From: Acidimicrobiia bacterium
GTDB lineage: Bacteria > Actinomycetota > Acidimicrobiia > IMCC26256 > JAENVU01
Assembly: GCA_016650415.1 (NCBI GenBank)
Contig: JAENVU010000270.1
Location: 1 to 10,811 of the forward strand
Direction: 5' to 3'
Length of the DNA: 10,811 nucleotides
Each line of letters begins with the position of its first letter. Positions within the stretch are counted from its first letter, which is position 1. This document shows, in pieces, positions 1-5,844 of this stretch. Made by a program: the position numbers and the translations under genes. The notes beneath the pieces were generated by a model. It saw only the letters and a list, made by a program, of their open reading frames with translations. It searched no databases and had not been told where the DNA came from.

Positions 1-31
1 GACCGATAGGTCGCGAAACGCGCGTCGGAAT
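1..31. repeat. Imperfect intergenic repeat, copy 1 (cut by window edge)
   Basis: These 31 bases match 6828-6858 at 27 of 31 positions without gaps. Both copies hold a GACC-4 nt-GGTC hairpin (here at 1-12 with loop GATA) followed by a shared GTCGGAAT end. This copy starts right at the window edge, so its left stem arm and full length cannot be seen. It lies just past the 3' end of the thiolase gene. It could be a dispersed hairpin element or a processing or termination signal. Two copies within one window cannot distinguish these. Confidence 0.5.
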
Positions 32-38
32 CGGGAGA

Positions 39-1235
39 TCAGACCAGTTCGGCCTTCTTGTACATCGCGACCACGCAGGCACCGCCGAGGCCGAGGTTGT
101 GTTGGAGGGCGAGTTCGGCGCCGGCGACCTGACGCTGGTCGGCCGTGCCCCGCAGCTGCCACGTGAGTTCGGAGCATTGGGCGAGCCCGGTCGCGCCGAG
201 CGGATGGCCCTTCGAGATCAGTCCGCCCGACGGGTTGACGACCCAGTCACCGCCGTAGGTCACCGCACCCGAATCGATCAGCTCGCCGGCGCCGCCCTCG
301 TCGCACAGGCCGAGCGCCTCGTAAGTGATCAACTCGTTCGCGGAGAAACAGTCGTGCAGCTCGATGACGTCGACGTCGGTCGGTCCGTACCCGGACTGCT
401 CGTAGACCTCCTGCGCCGCGACCCGCGACATGTCGAAGCCGACAAACTTCATGTCGGACCCCGAGTCGAAGCTCGAGGGGAAGTCGGTCTTCATCGACAT
501 GCCGACGATCTCGACCGCCTGGTCCTCGAGCCCGTGCGAGCGCACGAAGTCCTCTGACGCAAGGATCACGGCGGCGGATCCGTCGGACGTCGGGCAGCAC
601 TGCAACTTGGTGAGGGGCTCGTGCACCATCGGCGAGGCAAGGATCTCGTCGAGCGTATAGATGTCGCGGAACTGCGAGTACGGGTTGTTCGCCGAGTGGC
701 GGTGGTTCTTCTCCGCGATGCGGGCGAACGATTCGGCCTTCACGCCGTAGCGCTCCATGTACTCCCGCCCGGCGTTGCCGAACATCTGGGGCGCCGGAGG
801 CGCGCTGGTGAAGCCGCGCTTGTCGTTCATCGCCTCGAACGTGCGTTGCATCGGAATCGCCCGGTCCATGTACTTGATACCGAGCGAGCCCTTCTCCATC
901 TTCTCGAAACCGAGCGCGAGCGTGCATTCCGCGAGGCCGCCCTCGATGAAGCGCTTCGCCAGGTACAACGCCGAAGAACCGGTCGCACAGTTGTTGTTGA
1001 CGTTGACGACGGGCACGCCGCTCACGCCGATCTCGTACAACGCGCGTTGGCCGGCGGTCGAGTCGCCGTAGCAGTAGCCGACGGCGACCTGTTCGATCTC
1101 GTCGTAGGCGATCCCGGCATCCGTGAGCGCGTTGGTCCCGGCCTCTTTGGCCATGTCCGGGTAGTCCCAGTCCTTGCCACCGGGCTTCTCGAACTTGGTC
1201 ATCCCGACGCCGATCACGAACACCTTGCGAGCCAT
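39..1235 (-). CDS. SCP2-type thiolase / lipid-transfer protein (acetyl-CoA acetyltransferase family)
   Basis: 398 aa, a usual length for the family. This is the non-decarboxylating or degradative thiolase fold of the SCP2-thiolase branch, expected to cleave or exchange acyl chains on CoA in beta-oxidation-like lipid or sterol catabolism in the cytosol. Visible signatures are the nucleophilic Cys at residue 83 in NNCATGS, the HDCFS motif at 294-298, GHPLGATG at 343-350, and a C-terminal glycine-rich loop with Cys387 (NLGLGGAC). The ATG start at 1235 is set by the family-typical N-terminus (MARKVFVIGVGMTKFEK) and by an AGAGGAG ribosome binding site 9 nt upstream (1245-1251). It is divergent from nadE across 128 bp and has no same-strand partner inside the window; the next gene downstream lies outside it. 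Substrate chain length and physiological direction cannot be told from sequence. The family is clear but the exact reaction is not. Confidence 0.93.
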   Translation of the reverse strand: MARKVFVIGVGMTKFEKPGGKDWDYPDMAKEAGTNALTDAGIAYDEIEQVAVGYCYGDSTAGQRALYEIGVSGVPVVNVNNNCATGSSALYLAKRFIEGGLAECTLALGFEKMEKGSLGIKYMDRAIPMQRTFEAMNDKRGFTSAPPAPQMFGNAGREYMERYGVKAESFARIAEKNHRHSANNPYSQFRDIYTLDEILASPMVHEPLTKLQCCPTSDGSAAVILASEDFVRSHGLEDQAVEIVGMSMKTDFPSSFDSGSDMKFVGFDMSRVAAQEVYEQSGYGPTDVDVIELHDCFSANELITYEALGLCDEGGAGELIDSGAVTYGGDWVVNPSGGLISKGHPLGATGLAQCSELTWQLRGTADQRQVAGAELALQHNLGLGGACVVAMYKKAELV

Positions 1236-1291
1236 CGCTGGTCACTCCTCTGTACCTGCGCTCCGAGGCGGTCGCGCTCGGGCCGGCGGTC

Positions 1292-1321
1292 AGGGTAGGA
1301 GCTGAGCCCGAAGGCGCCCAA
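1292..1321 (-). promoter_or_regulatory. Possible thiolase promoter
   Basis: On the minus strand a TTGGGC (1321-1316) lies 18 bp before a TACCCT (1297-1292), about 56 bp upstream of the start codon. The -10 keeps the TAnnnT pattern and the -35 keeps TTG, so it is only a weak sigma-70-type match. It lies in the 128-bp divergent gap shared with nadE. Low confidence. Confidence 0.25.
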
Positions 1322-1326
1322 TCGCG

Positions 1327-1357
1327 TTGGGGTTCGGGGCCGATCGACCCGTAATCT
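1327..1357 (+). promoter_or_regulatory. Possible nadE promoter, leaderless transcript
   Basis: TTGGGG at 1327-1332 and TAATCT at 1352-1357 are separated by 19 bp. The TAATCT ends only 6 nt before the nadE ATG, so transcription from it would begin at or next to the start codon. No Shine-Dalgarno sequence is present in the preceding 20 nt. Together this suggests a leaderless mRNA, which is common in actinobacteria. The -35 element is poor and the 19-bp spacing is long. Confidence 0.4.
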
Positions 1358-1363
1358 CTGCCG

Positions 1364-3073
1364 ATGCCTCGTATCCGAGTCGCTGCCGCGCAGCTCAACC
1401 TCGTCGTGGGCGACCTGGAGGGGAACGAAGCCCGCATCCTCGATGCCTACGAGCGCGCCGGTCGGGTCGATGCCGATCTGGTGGCGTTTCCCGAGCTCGC
1501 CGTCACGGGGTATCCGCCCGAGGATCTGCTCTTGCGCCCGGCCTTCGTGGCCGACGCCGCCGAGTCCATCGCCAAGCTGGCCGCGCACACCACGCACGTC
1601 GCCGCGGTCCTCGGATTCCCCGAGTTGATGGCCGACGGCACGCTGGCCAACTCGGCCGCGCTCTGCGCCCACGGTGCGGTCCAAGGGATCTACCGGAAAC
1701 ACCTGCTGCCGAACTATTCCGTGTTCGACGAGGAGCGGTACTTCGAGCCGTGGGCGGAGGACGGGCCCCTCTTCGTGGTTGCGGGACTGCGCATCGGGCT
1801 GACCATCTGCGAAGACGCGTGGAGTCCGACCGGCCCGATCCTCACCCAGGCCGAGGGTGGCGCCGAGCTGATCGTCAACATCAATGCGTCGCCGTACTTC
1901 GCCGGCCGAGTCGGCGAGCGGGAAGCGATGCTGGCGACCCGAGCGATCGATGCCCAAACGCCGATCCTGTACGCCAACCTGGTCGGCGGTCAGGACGAAC
2001 TCGTCTTCGACGGTGCGTCGATGGTCATCGACGAGCACGGGACCTTGGTGGCGCGCGCGCTGCAGTTCGAGGAAGACCTGCTCGTCGCCGACCTCGATGT
2101 CCGCCGTCGGGTGCATCGCAAGCCCCCCGTCGGCCGACCGAAGCCCGAACCATTGGCCGAGGTTGCGATCACCGAGGGTCACCTCGGAATGCCGGGAAAG
2201 CCGGCTCGGATCGAGCCGCTCCTCGAATCGGTGCACGAGGTGTACCGCGCGCTGGTGCTGGGCACGCGCGACTACATGGTGAAGAACGGGTTCACTCACG
2301 TGCTGCTCGGTCTCTCGGGCGGCATCGACTCGTCGTTGGTGGCCGCGGTTGCCGCCGATGCGCTCGGGCCCGACAAGGTCACCGGCGTGATGATGCCGTC
2401 GCGATTCTCGAGCGAGGGGAGTGTCACCGACTCGCGGCGACTCGCCGAGAACCTGGGCATCGGGACACTCACGATCCCGATCGAGCCCGCTCACGAGTCG
2501 TTCATCGAGATGCTCGCCGTACCGTTTGCCGGCATGGAACCGGGAGTGGCCGAGGAGAACCTGCAGGCCCGCATCCGCGGCACCATCCTGATGACGATTT
2601 CCAACAAGTTCGGGTGGCTCGTCCTCACCACCGGCAACAAGAGCGAGATGGCAACGGGCTACAGCACCTTGTACGGCGACATGGCGGGCGGGTTCGCCGT
2701 CATCAAGGATGTCCCGAAGATGCTCGTCTACGCGTTGTGCGAAGACATCAACCGCCGGTTGGAACGTGAGGTCGTGCCCCGTTCGGTCATCGAGAAGCCC
2801 CCCAGCGCGGAACTGCGTCCCGATCAGAAGGACGAAGACTCACTGCCGCCCTACCCGGTTCTCGATGCGATCCTCGAGGGCTATGTCGAGGACGACCGTT
2901 CGATCGCCGATCTCGTTGGCGAGGGATTCGACCGGGAGACCGTCGTGCGGATCGCGCGGCTGGTGGATCGCAGCGAATACAAGCGTCGGCAAGCGCCCCC
3001 AGGGGTGCGGGTCACGCCGAAGGCATTCGGACGGGACCGGCGGCTACCACTCACCAATCGCTGGCCGGGCTGA
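1364..3073 (+). CDS. nadE: Glutamine-dependent NAD+ synthetase
   Basis: 569 aa, two-domain cytosolic enzyme making NAD+ from nicotinic acid adenine dinucleotide, ATP and glutamine, the last step of NAD biosynthesis. The N-terminal nitrilase-type glutaminase domain (about 1-270) has its Glu-Lys-Cys triad at E44 (FPE), K112 (YRKHLLPN) and C149 (TICED). The C-terminal synthetase domain (about 285-569) has the ATP PP-loop LSGGIDSS around 317-324, the TTGNKSEMATGYSTLYGD stretch around 422-439 and the EKPPSAELRPDQKDEDSLPPY stretch around 477-497. About 570 aa is the usual length for this compact bacterial glutaminase-fused type; the mycobacterial enzyme is longer. The start is fixed by the family-typical MPRIRVAAAQLN beginning. 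No ribosome binding site precedes it, and a -10-like TAATCT ends 6 nt upstream, so it may be translated from a leaderless transcript. It stands alone, divergent from the thiolase and 107 bp before the ferritin-like cluster. Function is secure. Confidence 0.97.
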   Translation: MPRIRVAAAQLNLVVGDLEGNEARILDAYERAGRVDADLVAFPELAVTGYPPEDLLLRPAFVADAAESIAKLAAHTTHVAAVLGFPELMADGTLANSAALCAHGAVQGIYRKHLLPNYSVFDEERYFEPWAEDGPLFVVAGLRIGLTICEDAWSPTGPILTQAEGGAELIVNINASPYFAGRVGEREAMLATRAIDAQTPILYANLVGGQDELVFDGASMVIDEHGTLVARALQFEEDLLVADLDVRRRVHRKPPVGRPKPEPLAEVAITEGHLGMPGKPARIEPLLESVHEVYRALVLGTRDYMVKNGFTHVLLGLSGGIDSSLVAAVAADALGPDKVTGVMMPSRFSSEGSVTDSRRLAENLGIGTLTIPIEPAHESFIEMLAVPFAGMEPGVAEENLQARIRGTILMTISNKFGWLVLTTGNKSEMATGYSTLYGDMAGGFAVIKDVPKMLVYALCEDINRRLEREVVPRSVIEKPPSAELRPDQKDEDSLPPYPVLDAILEGYVEDDRSIADLVGEGFDRETVVRIARLVDRSEYKRRQAPPGVRVTPKAFGRDRRLPLTNRWPG

Positions 3074-3125
3074 GCACGGCGTCGGACCGCCGTCCGAGCC
3101 GGGCCCGACTCACTCACTGAGCGGA

Positions 3126-3148
3126 ACGTGACGTGACTCCCGTCACGT
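3126..3148. promoter_or_regulatory. Perfect palindrome, probable operator (or short hairpin) before the ferritin-like cluster
   Basis: Within the 107-bp gap between nadE and the next gene, ACGTGAC-TCCC-GTCACGT at 3131-3148 is an 18-bp perfect inverted repeat with 7-bp arms and a 4-nt centre. The left arm is also repeated directly (ACGTGACGTGAC, 3126-3137), which allows an alternative 8-bp pairing of 3126-3133 with 3141-3148. It ends 33 bp before the start codon at 3181. No T run follows, which argues against an intrinsic terminator for nadE and for a dimeric regulator site. The regulator is unknown. Confidence 0.5.
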
Positions 3149-3180
3149 GTGCTTGACCCCAGAGCTCCAGGGGACGAAGA

Positions 3181-3891
3181 ATGCCTGAGATCCCTGATTT
3201 TTCGGGCCCGCAACGACGTTCGGAGCCGCTTTCAATGGCCGACCCCTACAAGCCACGCGCGGCCTTTGCGCCCTGGGACCGACGGGAGCTTCCGGGGATC
3301 TTCTCCGTCGAGGACTCCGCTCGCCGGGTCGGCAACTACAAGTGGCTCGAGATGCGGCTCTTCGAATCGCTCGGCGGATGGGTCGCCACCGTCCCCGAAC
3401 TCGACGTCAAGCTCGTCCTCGGTCGTCACTGCTACCACCACGCGTGGCACGCGGAGCTGATGGACAAGCGCCTCCCTGAGCTGCGGGAGATGGACACCGA
3501 CCGCCTGTGCGAGGCCCCGAACCCCGAGATGGAGGCGTTCGTCGAGGCCCTGCGCGAGCCCGAGGCACCGGAACACACGATCGAGAAGCTCGTCGGCGTG
3601 TTCCGGGTGCTGCTGCCCCGCAAGATCGCGGCGTACACGTACCACCTGAACGGCACCAGCCGGATCACCGACTCGCCGACCCAACGCTCGCTGGGCTTCA
3701 TGCTCCAGGACGAGTTCGAGGATTGGCGGGAGGGCGAGATGTTGCTCCAATCCCTCATCGAGACGCCCGAGGAAGTCGATCGGGCCACCCGGAGGCAGGC
3801 CGAGCTCGAGAAGCTCATCCTGGCGGCCGGCGGTATTTCGGGGCCCGGTAGCCTGGGACCCATCGTTGCAACCGAAGGAGCCTCGCTATGA
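3181..3891 (+). CDS. Ferritin-like fold protein, degenerate metal site (hypothetical)
   Basis: 236 aa, no signal peptide or membrane segment, so probably cytosolic. It is predicted to be mostly helical with a four-helix layout like the ferritin-like superfamily. Helix 1 is around 50-65 (E57, E62). Helix 2 is around 78-100 and is rich in His (H83, H86, H87, H90, E92 in a HCYHHAWHAELMDKRL run). Helix 3 is around 137-157 (Y154, H155). Helix 4 is around 168-193 (DEFEDWREGE, with E178 and E180). Clean ExxH pairs are absent, so it may bind metal differently or be a structural partner. The ATG at 3181 is supported by a GGGGAC/GAAGA purine stretch just upstream. It overlaps the next gene by 4 nt (ATGA), so the two are almost certainly co-translated, and the downstream protein is an intact ferritin-like protein. 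A heteromeric pair is my inference. The fold assignment rests on pattern and context only and no function is assigned. Confidence 0.8.
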   Translation: MPEIPDFSGPQRRSEPLSMADPYKPRAAFAPWDRRELPGIFSVEDSARRVGNYKWLEMRLFESLGGWVATVPELDVKLVLGRHCYHHAWHAELMDKRLPELREMDTDRLCEAPNPEMEAFVEALREPEAPEHTIEKLVGVFRVLLPRKIAAYTYHLNGTSRITDSPTQRSLGFMLQDEFEDWREGEMLLQSLIETPEEVDRATRRQAELEKLILAAGGISGPGSLGPIVATEGASL

Positions 3892-4697
3892 GGAAGCAAC
3901 TGCCCCCCGACATGCTGGCGCGTGACTCGCGTTTCGTGCGGACCTCGATCATGGATCAGGTCATGGATCCTCGGAACCAGAAGATCGGTGAGCGTGATCT
4001 CGGTTCGGCGCGTCTCCAGCCGGAGCGGCCGGCGGCGGCCGACCGGGCCCGCAACCTGATGCACGGCATCTTCACCGGTGAGATCCAGGCACTCGAAGGC
4101 GCCGGCCGGACCACCTTCGACTTCGACGACGACGAGGCTCCGTTCGCCTTGAAGCTCGACATGGCCCGTCAGTGCTGGGACGAGAGCCGTCACGTCGAGA
4201 TCTCGGTCAAGCTCGGCGACTGGATGGGCACCGAGATCGGCGAATACTCCGAGGCCGTCTTCCTGTACGAAGCGGCCTGCGCGCCGGACCCGGTCCTGCG
4301 GCTCTGCGGCGTCAACCGCGCCCTCGAAGGTCTCGCGATCGACGTCTTCAACACCATGAAGGAGTTCGGCGACAGTTCCGGCGACCCGGTCCTCGAGTTC
4401 TGCGAAGACTGGATGCTCGCCGACGAAGTCACCCACGTGAAGATGGGTTCGGACTGGCTGCGGCGCATGACCAAGGACGATCCCGAGCGGCTCGAGAAGG
4501 CCCTCGAGTTCCAGCGCACCGTCGACAAGCTGTTCAGCCTCGGTGGGTTCCGCGGGGAGACCGAAGACAACCCCATCCAGCTGGCCCGCAACTTCCGCTC
4601 GATGGCCGGGTTCTCGACCGACGAGATCGACGAGATCGCGGAGCTCGCGGCCCAAGCGAAGCGGGACGCCGAGGCTCTGGTTGCCGGTTCGTCCTAG
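3888..4697 (+). CDS. Ferritin-like diiron protein (DUF455-like)
   Basis: 269 aa, cytosolic, helical. It has the four ligand helices of a ferritin-like dimetal protein in order: E65/E70 in GEIQALEGAGR, E99-x2-H102 in CWDESRHVEI, E147 in NRALEGLAIDVF, and E180-x2-H183 in ADEVTHVKMG. This E, ExxH, E, ExxH pattern is the classic carboxylate-bridged diiron site, and the wording resembles the DUF455 family. Family members include oxidases, oxygenases and iron or peroxide handling proteins, so the reaction is open. The start ATG overlaps the previous gene's stop (ATGA) and has AAGGAG 7 nt upstream (3875-3880). The first 45 residues and the last 50 lie outside the core bundle. The next gene follows after 45 bp that include a small GGCCC-TGA-GGGCC hairpin (4714-4726), and the three genes probably share a transcript. 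Metal site confident, substrate unknown. Confidence 0.85.
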   Translation: MRKQLPPDMLARDSRFVRTSIMDQVMDPRNQKIGERDLGSARLQPERPAAADRARNLMHGIFTGEIQALEGAGRTTFDFDDDEAPFALKLDMARQCWDESRHVEISVKLGDWMGTEIGEYSEAVFLYEAACAPDPVLRLCGVNRALEGLAIDVFNTMKEFGDSSGDPVLEFCEDWMLADEVTHVKMGSDWLRRMTKDDPERLEKALEFQRTVDKLFSLGGFRGETEDNPIQLARNFRSMAGFSTDEIDEIAELAAQAKRDAEALVAGSS

Positions 4698-4742
4698 CGC
4701 TCCGCAATGGTCCGGCCCTGAGGGCCAAGAGGGGAAGAGCAC

Positions 4743-5360
4743 GTGAGCGTGACGTTGATCCCGGCGGAGTTCACGCTGGTCAAGTTCGATGCCGACGAAG
4801 TACGCGCGATCATCGACCGGACGATCGCCGAGGTCTCGTTTCCTGCCGACGTCGATGTCACGATCGAGGTCGACGAGGTGCTCCCGCATCCGTTGACGGC
4901 CTCGGTGGTCGAGATCGTCGACGGGGCGGCGAAGCTCTGGTTCACCGGTGGGTGCTTCGAGAGCCCGCAGCGCCAGACCGGATTGTCACCCGACAACACC
5001 CGGGTCGAACTGGGTGCGGGTCTGTTGCGGGCCAAGGATCGCCTCGTCGGTGGTTTCGAGAACGCACCGGCCGACGAGGAACTCGACGAGCGGCAACGCA
5101 CGATCTGGGACGCATACGCCGAGGGCCGGCTCGCCGCCTTGGGATACCCGGTGCGGGTCCAGCGGCGTCGCTATACCTTCCGGCTCTACGGCGGATTCAA
5201 CGATCTCGCCGATGCGGAGTTCGAGCGGCTCTGGTCGGGCGCGAGTCTGACGTGGGACGAGCTGGCGACGATGGCCGATGCCCTGGCCGAGGCCGATACG
5301 CGGCCCGAGCGGAAGAAGTCGATCCGCAAGGAATCGCTGCGCCGTATCGCCCCGGTCTGA
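4743..5360 (+). CDS. Conserved-looking hypothetical protein, third gene of the ferritin-like cluster
   Basis: 205 aa, not recognised. It has no signal peptide, no membrane segment and a single Cys (C71, in WFTGGCFESPQRQTG). The first 70 residues look alpha/beta, with alternating hydrophobic strands (VDVTIEVDEV, ASVVEIVDGAAKLWF). The middle, around 85-135, is charged and helical, and 140-175 holds YTFRLYGGFNDLADAEFERLW. The C-terminus is basic (RPERKKSIRKESLRRI, 187-202). The GTG start at 4743 follows a GAGGGGAAGAG purine run that acts as its ribosome binding site. Same strand and a 45-bp gap after the diiron gene suggest an operon, so it may serve the same process. It is convergent with the next gene, whose stop lies 5 bp away. 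Codon use matches its neighbours, supporting a real gene. No function is proposed. Confidence 0.8.
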   Translation: MSVTLIPAEFTLVKFDADEVRAIIDRTIAEVSFPADVDVTIEVDEVLPHPLTASVVEIVDGAAKLWFTGGCFESPQRQTGLSPDNTRVELGAGLLRAKDRLVGGFENAPADEELDERQRTIWDAYAEGRLAALGYPVRVQRRRYTFRLYGGFNDLADAEFERLWSGASLTWDELATMADALAEADTRPERKKSIRKESLRRIAPV

Positions 5361-5365
5361 TCCGG

Positions 5366-5683
5366 TTACTCCAGGTCGTGGGCCGAGATCACGTCGTACA
5401 GCTCGAGATCCGGGGGTTGGGTCAGGAGGGGTGACGCCTGCGTCGCCATCGTGACCATCGCCTCGCTGTTGAGGTGGTCGCGCTGAGCGTCCGCGTCGTC
5501 CCACTTCTCGACCACGAGAAAACGCCCTGGTGTCGAGGTCGACGTGACGAGATCGATGTTGCGACAGCCCGTCACGGACCGGCTGAGCACCACGTAGCGC
5601 GCGAGCACCGCGGCAAGTTCCGCCTCGTTTCCACTGCGAGATTGGAACAGCCCAGCGACTACGCTGATCTCCACATTTGACAC
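5366..5683 (-). CDS. Antibiotic biosynthesis monooxygenase (ABM)-domain protein, YgiN-like
   Basis: 105 aa from the chosen start. This is a small dimeric alpha/beta-barrel (ferredoxin-like) protein of the ABM/quinol-monooxygenase type. The family includes cofactor-free oxygenases acting on quinones or polyketides, and also many members of unknown role. Visible family marks are the first strand (VEISVVAGLFQ), a helix with a Glu/Leu-rich run, and the FLVVEKWDDADAQRDHLNS segment leading to the second helix, ending in the ELYDVISAHDLE strand. The GTG at 5683 is chosen over the longer ATG at 5719 because an AGGAGG ribosome binding site lies 4 nt upstream (5688-5693). The 12 extra residues of the long form do not look like the family and would place coding over a DnaA box. 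It faces the sigma gene across a 161-bp divergent region packed with sites, so the two may be co-regulated. Substrate unknown. Confidence 0.85.
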   Translation of the reverse strand: MSNVEISVVAGLFQSRSGNEAELAAVLARYVVLSRSVTGCRNIDLVTSTSTPGRFLVVEKWDDADAQRDHLNSEAMVTMATQASPLLTQPPDLELYDVISAHDLE

Positions 5684-5703
5684 AGAGCCTCCTCGGACTG
5701 ACG

Positions 5704-5712
5704 TTATCCACA
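5704..5712 (+). promoter_or_regulatory. DnaA box (exact consensus TTATCCACA)
   Basis: An exact match to the bacterial DnaA-box consensus in the divergent region between the ABM gene and the sigma gene, 20 bp upstream of the ABM start codon. It could mark DnaA control of the ABM promoter. No dnaA, dnaN, parAB or AT-rich unwinding element is nearby, so an origin is not claimed. Confidence 0.6.
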
Positions 5713-5718
5713 GACCCA

Positions 5719-5727
5719 TGTGGAAAA
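5719..5727 (-). promoter_or_regulatory. DnaA-box-like site (TTTTCCACA)
   Basis: On the minus strand this differs from TTATCCACA at one position. It lies 6 bp from the exact box at 5704-5712 and in the opposite orientation, making an inverted pair. Weaker than the two exact boxes. Confidence 0.4.
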
Positions 5728-5741
5728 AGCGCCTTGACGGA

Positions 5742-5758
5742 CTCTGTATCGTACAGAG
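5742..5758. promoter_or_regulatory. 17-bp perfect palindrome, probable operator
   Basis: CTCTGTA-TCG-TACAGAG has 7-bp perfect arms and a 3-nt centre. It lies in the 161-bp divergent region, 18 bp upstream of the SigR/SigH-like -35 element. It has no T run and is centrally placed between two genes, so a dimeric transcription factor site is more likely than a terminator. It does not match the mycobacterial LexA box (TCGAAC-N4-GTTCGA). The regulator is unknown. Confidence 0.5.
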
Positions 5759-5775
5759 ACCACTTCCGGCGGGCC

Positions 5776-5803
5776 GGGAATCTTTCCAAGCCCTCCCGAC
5801 GTT
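5776..5803 (+). promoter_or_regulatory. Candidate ECF (SigR/SigH-type) promoter of the sigma gene
   Basis: GGGAAT at 5776-5781 and CGTT at 5800-5803 are separated by 18 bp, closely matching the GGGAAT-N18-CGTT pattern known for Streptomyces SigR and mycobacterial SigH, the thiol-oxidative-stress ECF factors. Transcription would start near 5809-5811, giving a leader of about 35 nt that contains the CGGAGA ribosome binding site. Mycobacterial sigB is known to be driven by SigH/SigE-type promoters, which supports the reading. No good -10 TAnnnT for a housekeeping promoter was found in the same stretch. Confidence 0.55.
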
Positions 5804-5809
5804 GTTGAC

Positions 5810-5818
5810 TTATCCACA
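5810..5818 (+). promoter_or_regulatory. DnaA box (exact consensus TTATCCACA)
   Basis: A second exact DnaA-box consensus, 26 bp before the TTG start of the sigma gene and just at the start point predicted for the ECF-type promoter. DnaA bound here would be expected to hinder initiation or clearance. That is an inference from position. Confidence 0.6.
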
Positions 5819-5844
5819 AGTTCGAGTTTCGGAGACCGATTTTC

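Noticed and set aside
4714..4726. GGCCC-TGA-GGGCC hairpin as a terminator inside the ferritin-like cluster
   Set aside because: Only a 5-bp stem with no T run, followed at once by the ribosome binding site of the next gene; too weak to split the operon.
3432..4889. Long minus-strand open frame (485 codons) opposite the ferritin-like genes
   Set aside because: It is antisense to two genes with clear diiron motifs and codon bias. Its translation is rich in Arg, Asp, Val and Leu without family motifs, the usual shadow in high-GC DNA.
5684..5844. Replication origin
   Set aside because: DnaA boxes are present, but there is no AT-rich unwinding region, the boxes are few, and none of the usual origin genes (dnaA, dnaN, gyrB, parAB) lies in the window.
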